Shown here: in pieces, positions 7,912-14,666 of the stretch
Layout of the letters: every line of letters starts with the position of its first letter
Numbering within the stretch: the stretch's first letter is position 1
DNA from: Myxococcales bacterium
Lineage (GTDB): Bacteria; Myxococcota; Bradymonadia; REDH01
DNA: 14,789 bases
Direction of reading: 5' to 3'
NCBI GenBank assembly: GCA_018970625.1
Contig: JAGWVZ010000035.1
Location: forward strand, 1 to 14,789
Program-made: the position numbers and the translations under genes
The notes under the pieces: generated by a model
The model's input: only the letters and a program-made list of their open reading frames with translations
What the model was told of the DNA's origin: nothing
Database searches by the model: none

Positions 7912-8028
7912 GTGAATTCGGAGCTAACCATGGGGTTTGTGCGTCAAATCTATGAGTGTTACCGAGGGGTCATCGCCACGACACTGGCGCTGTGCGAAGT
8001 CACCGGTTCTGGCACGGCAATTGAATAG
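7912..8028 (+). CDS. Possible 38-aa small protein
   Basis: GTG at 7912 is preceded by GGGAG (7902-7906) with five-base spacing, and an in-frame ATG at 7930 has its own GGAG (7919-7922) with seven-base spacing. The frame ends at TAG 8026-8028. The product (38 or 32 residues) contains MGFVRQIYECYRGVIATTLA, has two Cys and could form an amphipathic or weakly hydrophobic helix. It is not recognised. It lies 74 bases before the metallo-hydrolase ATG, and its 3' end overlaps the sigma-54-like site, so the two readings compete. It could be a leader peptide, a real small protein or chance. Confidence 0.25.
   Translation: MNSELTMGFVRQIYECYRGVIATTLALCEVTGSGTAIE
8010..8024 (+). promoter_or_regulatory. 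Sigma-54-like -24/-12 element
   Basis: TGGCACG at 8010-8016, four bases, then TTGA at 8021-8024. This matches TGGCACG-N4-TTGC except for A in place of the final C, which belongs to the important -12 GC. It lies about 80 bases upstream of the metallo-hydrolase ATG. Persulfide dioxygenase genes in some bacteria are switched on by sigma-54 with the activator FisR, so the position makes sense, but the mismatch keeps confidence low. Confidence 0.3.
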
Positions 8029-8102
8029 AGTGGTTGCGACAGCGGAACGAGCCTTTACAGAGGGCTCCACATGTTCACGATTTTTCCTGCCACAGATACG
8101 AT

Positions 8103-9005
8103 ATGCAGATCGCGTCTTTTTTCGACAAGCGAACCTACACGGTGACGTACGTTGTGTATGACGCCGCGACGCTCGACGCGGTGGTCATTGATCCGGTGCT
8201 CGACTACGAGCCCGCCTCAAGCCGTGTGTGGACGGAGTCGCTGGAGCTGGTCGCCTCCTTCGTGAAGGAGAAGGGGCTGAAGCTGCACTATATTCTGGAG
8301 ACGCATGCGCACGCCGACCACCTGTCGGGTGCACAGGAGCTGAAGCGTCAGTTCCCGCAGGCGAAGCTTGCTGTGGGTGCGCGCATTACCGAGGTGCAGA
8401 AGGTGTTCAAGGGCGTGTTTGACCTTCCGGACGACTTCGCCACGGATGGTCGCCAGTTCGACTTGCTGCTTCAGGAGGGCGACACGCTGAAGGCGGGCAC
8501 CATCGAGGTGGAAACCATCTACACGCCCGGGCACACCCCGGCCTGCGCGACGTACAGGATGGAGGATGCGATCTTCACCGGCGACGCCCTGTTCATGCCC
8601 GATATGGGTACAGGGCGCTGCGACTTCCCGGGTGGCAGCGCGACCGATCTGTACGATTCGATTCAGAAGCTGTACGCGCTTCCAGACAGCACGCGCGTGT
8701 TTGTTGGCCATGACTATGCGCCGGGCGGCCGGGAATACGCCTGGGAGACGACGGTCGGCGAACAGAAAGCGAAGAATATTCAGCTGGCTGGTAGCACATC
8801 GCGCGAAGATTTTGTGACGATGCGCACCAGGCGCGACAAGACGCTGGACGCTCCCCGGCTGTTGTTTCAGAGCGTACAGGTGAACATTGACGCCGGCCGC
8901 ATGCCGGAGCCGCACGCCAACCAGACACGGTATCTGCGGATCCCGATCAACGTGTTCAAGCCTGTCGTGACTGCCGACGCCCGAACGACCATCGACGGCA
9001 TCTGA
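8103..9005 (+). CDS. ETHE1/Blh-type MBL-fold metallo-hydrolase (probable persulfide dioxygenase)
   Basis: A 300-aa metallo-beta-lactamase-fold protein of the ETHE1/Blh/SdoA group, whose known members oxidise glutathione persulfide to sulfite with a mononuclear iron. Seen residues: HAHADH (H68, H70, D72, H73), GHTPAC (H144), TGDALFMPDMGTGRCDFPGG (D161) and VGHDY (H203). H68, H144 and D161 occupy the positions of the ETHE1 iron ligands. The C-terminal 90 residues, with NIQLAG, a charged stretch and PHANQTRYLRIPIN, resemble the longer Blh-type members. ATG 8103 is chosen because the fold starts at once (MQIASFFDKRTYTVTYVVYD). A longer frame from 8034 adds 23 residues with no family resemblance. 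The Shine-Dalgarno is poor. A DUF442 gene follows 113 bases later; the two domains occur fused in Blh proteins. Confidence 0.9.
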   Translation: MQIASFFDKRTYTVTYVVYDAATLDAVVIDPVLDYEPASSRVWTESLELVASFVKEKGLKLHYILETHAHADHLSGAQELKRQFPQAKLAVGARITEVQKVFKGVFDLPDDFATDGRQFDLLLQEGDTLKAGTIEVETIYTPGHTPACATYRMEDAIFTGDALFMPDMGTGRCDFPGGSATDLYDSIQKLYALPDSTRVFVGHDYAPGGREYAWETTVGEQKAKNIQLAGSTSREDFVTMRTRRDKTLDAPRLLFQSVQVNIDAGRMPEPHANQTRYLRIPINVFKPVVTADARTTIDGI

Positions 9006-9080
9006 GCGACATCGGGGCCACAAACGACCATTGACACGGTTGGTGTGAGCAGGCGACTCGGCGGATGACGTGCAGGAATC

Positions 9081-9097
9081 GTCGCCGTGCAGGCGAC
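9081..9097 (+). other. Hairpin upstream of the DUF442 gene
   Basis: GTCGCC at 9081-9086 and GGCGAC at 9092-9097 form a perfect 6-bp stem with a five-base loop, ending 9 bases before the AAGGAG of the next gene. A second GGCGAC at 9052-9057 could compete for the same pairing. There is no T-run. It could tune expression of the second gene relative to the first, or be chance. Confidence 0.25.
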
Positions 9098-9118
9098 CAC
9101 ACCGGTAAGGAGCAGAAC

Positions 9119-9571
9119 ATGTCCATCGAAGAATCCCTGAAGGGAATCCCCAACCTGTGCTCACCGTACGACGGTGTGTGGTCTGCGGGTCAGCCATCGA
9201 ACGCTCAGCTGCAGACAGCGGCTCTGGCCGGCGTCGCGACCATCATCAACCTTCGCCCCAATGCGGAGATGGAGGCCTGCGGGATTGACGAGCGCGCGCT
9301 CGTGGAATCGCTCGGCATGAAATACGTCGTCATCCCGGTGTCCGGTCCGGGCTCGCTGCAACCCGAAACCGCCCGCGCCTTCGACGCCGCGCTAAGCGAA
9401 GCCGGCACGCCGGTGCTTGTGCACTGCGGCAGCGGCAATCGTGTGGGCGCGCTCTTCGCGCTGCGTGCCGCCTGGGTGCAGGGCGTTGCACCCGCCGAGG
9501 CGGTAGCGCTTGGTCGAGCTGCGGGCATGACCGCGCTGGAGCCGGCGATCCGCGGTATTCTGGGCGCGTAA
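9119..9571 (+). CDS. DUF442/Blh phosphatase-fold protein, probable sulfurtransferase
   Basis: A 150-aa protein resembling the DUF442 (beta-lactamase hydrolase-like, TIGR01244) family, which has a dual-specificity-phosphatase fold. ATG 9119 is fixed by a strong AAGGAG at 9107-9112 with six-base spacing. The family start pattern SPYDGVWSAGQPS is at residues 15-27, INLRPNAE at 43-50, and the active loop VHCGSGNRVG at 101-110. The loop is C103-x4-R108, one residue shorter than the classic phosphatase C-x5-R and like a rhodanese loop. This fits the idea that the family transfers sulfane sulfur rather than removing phosphate. It sits directly after the ETHE1-type gene, so the two may pass a persulfide from one to the other, as their fusion in Blh suggests. 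Substrate is inferred, not shown. Confidence 0.82.
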   Translation: MSIEESLKGIPNLCSPYDGVWSAGQPSNAQLQTAALAGVATIINLRPNAEMEACGIDERALVESLGMKYVVIPVSGPGSLQPETARAFDAALSEAGTPVLVHCGSGNRVGALFALRAAWVQGVAPAEAVALGRAAGMTALEPAIRGILGA

Positions 9572-9770
9572 GCTGCAGGCGGCAGCGCCCCTAGTGGCGA
9601 ATGCGAGCCAGCATGGCCGCATCTATCGCAGGGCACTGGATGCTAAGGGGCGGCACCGATGGCTGGTCGAGCAGGTCCCGCAGGGAGAGAGCGTGCCGAG
9701 AACACGGTGATTGAACCGGCGGCGGGCTTCTGATAACCGTTTTCAACATGGCCCGCTCCCGGAGTGCCGC

Positions 9771-10247
9771 ATGGATGCCTTACAGCGCCTTGAACACGAC
9801 CACCTCCACCTGACCCGTATTGTCGACAGCGTTCGGCAGGCCATTCAGGAGTGTTTGCGTGGAGAACGCGAGCCTGTGGATGTGGTCGAGGAGTTCGAAG
9901 AGTTTCTGCGACTGGTGAATGAAGAGCTTTTCGTGCACTTCGAGCGTGAAGAGACGGTTCTTTTTCCGTGGGTGGCGGAGCGTTTCCCTGAAGCCAGCGC
10001 TGCGATAGCGTCGATGGAGTCGGCGCATGACCGCATCTGCGGCGTGGCCAGTCGCATGGAGTACCTGATTTCACAGGGGAAACCGGCGCTCGCCACAAGC
10101 TTCGACTCGCTGGTCGCGCTGTTCGCGCGTTTCGACGCCAACTTTGTGAAGCACGCGCACGAGGAGCGAGACTTCATTCGATCGCTCGATGACCGACTCA
10201 CAATTTCACAGCGTGAGCAGGTCGCGCAAATACTCGACGATTTGTGA
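9771..10247 (+). CDS. Hemerythrin-like (HHE) protein
   Basis: A 158-aa four-helix protein of the hemerythrin/HHE cation-binding type, likely a cytoplasmic non-haem di-iron protein that senses or binds oxygen, nitric oxide or iron. Candidate ligands: H9/H11 in EHDHLHL, H56 and E60 in FVHFEREE, H86 in ESAHDRI, and H128/H130 with E132/D134 in KHAHEERDF. The loop TVLFPWV after the second helix is typical of the family. ATG 9771 has GGAG at 9761-9764 with six-base spacing; a longer frame from 9711 adds 20 unrelated residues. The 199 bases upstream show no gene and no clear promoter. It may belong with the sulfur genes before it, since HHE proteins are common in iron and redox stress responses, but there is no direct evidence of an operon. 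Confidence 0.88.
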   Translation: MDALQRLEHDHLHLTRIVDSVRQAIQECLRGEREPVDVVEEFEEFLRLVNEELFVHFEREETVLFPWVAERFPEASAAIASMESAHDRICGVASRMEYLISQGKPALATSFDSLVALFARFDANFVKHAHEERDFIRSLDDRLTISQREQVAQILDDL

Positions 10248-10412
10248 GCGTACTGCCGCCCTGTGGAGTCCTGTGTTCTGAGTTTCCCGGGTCGATTCGT
10301 GTTGCATTCAGGGCTGACACACTTTCGTTGTGCCTCGGGTTTTCTTGCGCGACGCTGGCGATCAGCCCGATGACGATGGAAGTGTGTCGTGGGCGACGGT
10401 GAAGGTAGGACT

Positions 10413-10446
10413 CGGGGCTTGCGAGAAGTGTCAGGATCGGTACAAG
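10413..10446 (+). promoter_or_regulatory. Candidate promoter of the large lipoprotein gene
   Basis: CGGGGCTTGC at 10413-10422 is repeated exactly at 14592-14601 upstream of the paralogous next gene, at 81 and 75 bases from the respective ATG. Inside it TTGCGA (10419-10424) could be a -35 and TACAAG (10441-10446), 16 bases later, a -10. The matches to the consensus are moderate; the shared position is the stronger argument. Confidence 0.4.
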
Positions 10447-10493
10447 GTTGCATGCTTCTGAAATTGTGAATCTGGTCCGTCCCGGAGGAGCGT

Positions 10494-13400
10494 ATGCGCA
10501 GTTCCTTTTTCCCGTCGAGCGTTGGATGGTTGTGTCTCGGTCTGGTCGCTGCGTGCGGAGGCGATTCGCCCGGCGAAGGCGGTACGAACGCACCGGATAC
10601 GGGGAATGTCACCGACGTGTTGGGTGGTGACACGAGCGATGTCGGAGGCACGGAAGATGGTGAAGGGTCCGGCGGCGGTGATGGGGCTGACGCCACGGAA
10701 GACGGTAGCGCAACGGGCCCCCGTTTGCCTGTGGGCGAGCTGTGTCTGGGTGATGACGCGTGCGAGAGCTCTCTGTGCTTTCGTTTTGACCCGAACATCG
10801 AAGAAGGATTCTGTACGCAGTTCTGCTCTGAGGAGTCGGACTGTCCCGCGGAAGGTGGATTCAGCTGCGTGCTACTTGGGAATTCGGGCGGCGACTTTTC
10901 TCGTGTGTGCGTGCCGGACAACCTGTGCGTGGACCGGGACGAAGATGGTTATGGCGTAGGCCCTGGCTGTTCGGGGCCGGACTGCGACGACACGAGCGCG
11001 CAGGTGAATCCTGCTCAGGATGAGCTCTGCGACGCGATCGACAACGACTGCGACAGCAACATCGACGAGAACCCGGTGGACGCAAACGTGGATTGCGACA
11101 CGGGTTTTCCGGGTTTGTGCTCGACGGGTCGCGCACGCTGCAACGGTGGTACGGTGACGTGCGAGGCCGATCGCAGCTCTCAGCCGGAGATCTGTGACAC
11201 GCTGGACAACGACTGCGACGGCGCCGTCGACGAGGGTGCCGACGGAGGCCCGCTGCAGGAGGCGTGCTACGGCGGTTCATCGGCCACGCGTGATGTGGGC
11301 GCTTGCCAGGCCGGTGTGCGAAGCTGCGAGGACGGTCTGGTCGGTGAGTGCGTGGGTCAGGTGCTGCCGCAGCTGGAAGTGTGCGATGGCGCAGATAACG
11401 ACTGCGATGGTGAGGTTGATGAGGGCAGCCCGGGCGCGAACCAGCCCTGTGATGTTCCGGGCGCGACTGGCGTGTGTGCGCGAGGCCGCACGCAGTGCGA
11501 TGAGGCGGGTGAGCTTGTGTGCAATCCGCTGGCGACGGGCACCGAGGAGCTGTGCGACGGTCAGGACAACGACTGTGATGGCGCGACGGACGAAGGCGCC
11601 GATGGCGCGGCGCTGCAGCGGATCTGCTACGGCGGCGCCGAGAGTGAGATCGGCGTGGGTGTGTGCGCGACCGGCTTGCAGACGTGCGTGGGGTCGGAGT
11701 ACGGCGACTGCGTAGGCGATGTGCTGCCAGGCCCCGAGCTTTGCGACACGCTGGACAATGACTGCGATGGTGAGGCGGACGAGGAGTCTGCGTCGGGTGG
11801 CTTTGTGTGCGCGACGGGGCTGCCCGGGGCGTGTGCTGTGGGCACCACGTCGTGTTCGGGCGACGGCACCGTCTGTGTCGCCAACGTGCTACCGACGGCC
11901 GAGGTGTGCGATGCCGTGGACAATGACTGTGACGGCAGCGTGGACGAAGGCGCTGACGGTTCGCGGCTGAGTCGGCCCTGCTATTCGGGTCCTGCAGGTA
12001 CGCAGGGCGTAGGCGTTTGCAGCGGTGGGTCGCAGACCTGTGGAGGGGAGGGGTTTGGCGTATGCATCGGAGAGGTACGGCCTTCTGCCGAGCTATGTGA
12101 TGGTCTCGATAATGACTGCGACGGCCTGGTGGATGAAGGCAACCCCGGTGGCAACGTGGTGTGCAGCACCGGTCGTGCGGGCGTTTGCGCAGCAGGCCTG
12201 ACGGTTTGTGCCGATGCGACGCTGACCTGTGTGCCATCGGCCTCGGCGAGCGCTGAGTTGTGTGACGGACAGGACAACGACTGTGATGGGCTGACCGACG
12301 AAGATGCGTCGGGGGCCTTGCTTCGGGAGTCGTGTTACGACGGGCCGGCTGGCACGGCCGGCGTGGGTGCCTGTACCGAAGGTGTGCGCACCTGCACGGG
12401 CGCAGGGTTTGGTGCCTGTGTGGGTCAGGCGCTGCCATCGACCGAGGTCTGTGACGCGATCGACAATGATTGTGATGGTGTGTTGAACGACGGCAACCCT
12501 GGCGGCGGCATTACGTGCTCGACGGGTGGCGCCGGGGTTTGTGCAGCGGGTGCGACGGCATGCGTGGAAGGAACGGTGACCTGCGTGGGCACGGTGGCGC
12601 CCGGAACGCAGCCTGAGGTGTGCGACGCGGTCGACAATGACTGTGACGGAACGCTCAACGAGGGCTTTGCCGGTCTGGGTGGTGCCTGCTCGAGCGGGCT
12701 TGGCATTTGTGCTCGTCCGGGTGTGGTGGTTTGCGCTGCCGATCCGACGTCGGCACCCGTGTGCAACGCCGAAGCCGGTAGCCCGAACCCCTCGGAGACA
12801 TGCGATTACGTGGACGACGACTGTGACGGCACCGTGGACGAAGGGTTCCGCAACGGCTCCGGCGCGTACAACACGGTCGCGCACTGCGGTGCGTGCGGAT
12901 TCAACTGCGACAGCACGTGGCCCGGTGGACCGGCCCTGTTCAACGTGGCCACCCAGTGCAATCCGTCGGGTACGCTGGCGACCTGCGGGTTTACGTGTCT
13001 GGCTGGGTGGGTGAACGCTGACGGGGTGGCCGACAATGGCTGCGAATTCCGTCCCGAGCCAGAGACGGTTTACGTTTCTACCTTCGCCAATGGCGGCCGC
13101 GATGTTGCGGGTTGCGGCACCTATCTGGCTCCTTGTGCGAGCATTCAGGGCGGTATTGATCTGGCACGCACAACGGCCGGTAAGACGCGGGTGCGGGTAT
13201 CCACGGGCCTGTATCGTGAGAATATCGTGCTCGCCAACGGCATCTCTGTGCTCGGCGGACACTCGAACCTGAACTGGGTGCGCAACGCGGACGTGTTCGG
13301 CACGTCGATTCGTGGTGCCGACGTGGCCCCGTCGGTCGGTGCATCGACCGACCGTATTGTGGTGGTCGCGTCGGGGATTACCGCGGCGACCGAGTTCTCG

Positions 13401-14558
13401 GGATTTATTGTGTCCGGAATCAATGCAGGGGTCTCAGGAAACTCCATCGGCATCTACATCACCAACTCGAACCAGAACCTCGTCATCGAGAACAATGAGA
13501 TTGCCGCAGGCGCTGGTGGTAATGGAGCCACAGGTTCAACCGGAACGGCGGGCACGCAGGGTTCCAACGGTTCGGTCGGCGGTAATGCCGTGCGTCAGAA
13601 TCAGTCGCAGCCTTCGGTCCCTGGTGGCGTGGGAGGCAGCAACAGTTGCGGCGGCGTGAGCGTAGCTGGTGGTACGGGCGGTGTAGGCACCAATCCGGTA
13701 GGTAGCACTACCTCTGGCCCTGGAGCCAATGGCAGTGGTCCGGGAACGGGCCCTGGTGGTGGCGGTGGTACGCACATGGTACAGAATTCTTCGTTGTCAT
13801 GTGTGGTTACCGGGCCCACGGATGGTGTGCCAGGTACGGCAGGAACGCGTGGGACCGATGGCGTCGGCGGTTCGGGCGCCAGCTCTGCGAACGGCACAGT
13901 GACGTCGGGTCGCTGGGTCGCTGATGCCGGTGCTGCGGGTGTGGCAGGCGGCAATGGCACGGGCGGCGGTGGCGGCGGCTCTTCGGGTGGCCTTGATGAT
14001 TTTGGTTCGACTACCCATCACTTTCCGCCGGGTGGCGGCGGTGGTGGCGCAGGTGGCTGTCGCGGTACGTCGGGTGCTGGTGGTACTGGTGCTGGCGGTT
14101 CGTTCACGGTGTTCATGCACTTTAGTGCGGCGCCGGCATCGGCGGCGGCCTATCCTGTGGTGCGGTCGAATCGTCTGCGCCGCAATCTGGGTGGTCGCGG
14201 CGGTGACGGCGGCACAGGTGGTGCCGGTGGCGAAGGTGGCCTGGGTGCTGCCGGTGGTACAGTGCCAAGCAGCCTGCCTGTCGCGTTCTGTCTGGTGAAT
14301 GGCGCGCCCGGCGGTGTGGGTGGCCGTGGTGGTCATGGTGGCGGCGGTGGCGGTGGCGCCGGCGGTGTGTCGTTTGACGTCTTTGTCAGCCGTCCGGGCA
14401 CCACCAGCCCTGACTTTTCGGCCAACACGTTCGAGATTGCGAGCGCGACTGCGACAGGCGGCTCGGGCGGTTCCGGCGGTAACTCCAGCAACACAGCCAT
14501 CGGCATTGGTGGTAACGGTGTGACCGGGGCCTCGGGGCAGGTGCGCGTGGGTAACTGA
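10494..14558 (+). CDS. Giant lipoprotein: MopE-like repeats plus Gly-rich beta-helix
   Basis: A 1354-aa predicted surface or periplasmic lipoprotein. GGAGG (10484-10488) fixes ATG 10494. A signal peptide ends in the lipobox LVAAC, with C21 as the lipidation site. An acidic Gly/Asp/Glu linker (about 22-80) follows, then a Cys-rich Dickkopf-like segment (about 85-140) and an Asp-rich calcium-type stretch (DRDEDGYGVG). Residues 177-786 hold eleven repeats with the core ExCDxxDNDCDGxxDEG, as in the MopE-type metal-binding family (PF11617); most units have six Cys. From residue 858 (TVYVSTFANGG) a pectin-lyase-like beta-helix starts, and from about 1006 to the end it is filled with GGxGG blocks. 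Ligand is unknown; copper or calcium binding is a family-based guess. No sorting domain is visible at the C-terminus (GQVRVGN). Confidence 0.9.
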   Translation: MRSSFFPSSVGWLCLGLVAACGGDSPGEGGTNAPDTGNVTDVLGGDTSDVGGTEDGEGSGGGDGADATEDGSATGPRLPVGELCLGDDACESSLCFRFDPNIEEGFCTQFCSEESDCPAEGGFSCVLLGNSGGDFSRVCVPDNLCVDRDEDGYGVGPGCSGPDCDDTSAQVNPAQDELCDAIDNDCDSNIDENPVDANVDCDTGFPGLCSTGRARCNGGTVTCEADRSSQPEICDTLDNDCDGAVDEGADGGPLQEACYGGSSATRDVGACQAGVRSCEDGLVGECVGQVLPQLEVCDGADNDCDGEVDEGSPGANQPCDVPGATGVCARGRTQCDEAGELVCNPLATGTEELCDGQDNDCDGATDEGADGAALQRICYGGAESEIGVGVCATGLQTCVGSEYGDCVGDVLPGPELCDTLDNDCDGEADEESASGGFVCATGLPGACAVGTTSCSGDGTVCVANVLPTAEVCDAVDNDCDGSVDEGADGSRLSRPCYSGPAGTQGVGVCSGGSQTCGGEGFGVCIGEVRPSAELCDGLDNDCDGLVDEGNPGGNVVCSTGRAGVCAAGLTVCADATLTCVPSASASAELCDGQDNDCDGLTDEDASGALLRESCYDGPAGTAGVGACTEGVRTCTGAGFGACVGQALPSTEVCDAIDNDCDGVLNDGNPGGGITCSTGGAGVCAAGATACVEGTVTCVGTVAPGTQPEVCDAVDNDCDGTLNEGFAGLGGACSSGLGICARPGVVVCAADPTSAPVCNAEAGSPNPSETCDYVDDDCDGTVDEGFRNGSGAYNTVAHCGACGFNCDSTWPGGPALFNVATQCNPSGTLATCGFTCLAGWVNADGVADNGCEFRPEPETVYVSTFANGGRDVAGCGTYLAPCASIQGGIDLARTTAGKTRVRVSTGLYRENIVLANGISVLGGHSNLNWVRNADVFGTSIRGADVAPSVGASTDRIVVVASGITAATEFSGFIVSGINAGVSGNSIGIYITNSNQNLVIENNEIAAGAGGNGATGSTGTAGTQGSNGSVGGNAVRQNQSQPSVPGGVGGSNSCGGVSVAGGTGGVGTNPVGSTTSGPGANGSGPGTGPGGGGGTHMVQNSSLSCVVTGPTDGVPGTAGTRGTDGVGGSGASSANGTVTSGRWVADAGAAGVAGGNGTGGGGGGSSGGLDDFGSTTHHFPPGGGGGGAGGCRGTSGAGGTGAGGSFTVFMHFSAAPASAAAYPVVRSNRLRRNLGGRGGDGGTGGAGGEGGLGAAGGTVPSSLPVAFCLVNGAPGGVGGRGGHGGGGGGGAGGVSFDVFVSRPGTTSPDFSANTFEIASATATGGSGGSGGNSSNTAIGIGGNGVTGASGQVRVGN
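11022..12848 (+). repeat. Eleven MopE-like Cys/Asp repeats, two alternating types
   Basis: The glutamate codon opening each ExCDxxDNDCDG core is at 11022, 11187, 11376, 11547, 11736, 11901, 12090, 12255, 12444, 12615 and 12795. The steps are 55, 63, 57, 63, 55, 63, 55, 63, 57 and 60 codons. Type A units (starts 2, 4, 6, 8) carry GADG, a CY-G motif and a GxCxG near the end, and are all exactly 63 codons. Type B units (1, 3, 5, 7, 9) carry an xCxTGxxGVC-like segment. The last two units diverge; the eleventh has DNDCD changed to DDDCD. Confidence 0.92.
13509..14555 (+). repeat. Gly-rich blocks inserted in a beta-helix
   Basis: Within the large lipoprotein, three segments look like beta-helix coils with spaced Asn: VIENNEI (N1000), VRSNRLRRN (N1226) and FSANTFEI (N1311). 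Each runs straight into a long GGxGG tract, and the second and third are preceded by a hydrophobic strand (FTVFMHF, VSFDVFV). The DNA is a degenerate GGY-rich repeat, which also opens long false frames on other strands. Confidence 0.7.
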
Positions 14559-14591
14559 TGGTGGTTGAGCGATTTTGTTAGAAGCCGGTCG

Positions 14592-14625
14592 CGGGGCTTG
14601 CCGACGCGGAATCCCGTGCTAGTGT
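14592..14625 (+). promoter_or_regulatory. Candidate promoter of the second lipoprotein gene
   Basis: CGGGGCTTGC at 14592-14601 is the same 10-mer as at 10413. TTGCCG (14598-14603) is followed after 16 bases by TAGTGT (14620-14625), preceded by TGC. The spacing equals that of the upstream copy. The surrounding bases are not conserved, which points to selection on the box. Confidence 0.4.
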
Positions 14626-14666
14626 TCGGCAGGATGGTGATTTTTATTCGGGTTCGCGAGGAGCGT

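Larger units (their letters stand above)
7753..8102. other. Divergent intergenic region
   Basis: 350 bases between the start of the HD gene (minus) and the metallo-hydrolase gene (plus). It should hold the promoters of both. Visible in it are an 8-bp palindrome GTTGCAAC (7833-7840), a candidate 38-codon ORF (7912-8028) and a sigma-54-like element (8010-8024). No convincing TTGACA/TATAAT pair was found. Confidence 0.6.

Noticed and set aside
9031..9036. Perfect TTGACA as a -35 box before the DUF442 gene
   Set aside because: No -10-like hexamer lies 15-19 bases downstream (the region reads GCGACTCGG), so a promoter is not supported.
10861..12438. 525-aa minus-strand frame opposite the MopE repeats
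   Set aside because: Its Arg/His/Pro/Ser-rich sequence is the mirror of the repeated Cys/Asp/Gly codons; no domain or plausible start signal.
11022..12848. CRISPR or DNA-level tandem repeat
   Set aside because: The periodicity is in codons and the repeats differ at synonymous sites; they are protein repeats inside one open frame.
12093..13262. 389-aa minus-strand frame opposite the end of the repeats
   Set aside because: Antisense shadow of the repeat array, low-complexity Arg/Ala/Thr composition, no recognisable domain.
13536..14336. Thr/Ala- and Pro-rich minus-strand frames in the Gly-rich region
   Set aside because: GGY-rich DNA reads as Pro/Thr/Ala on the other strand; composition artefacts.
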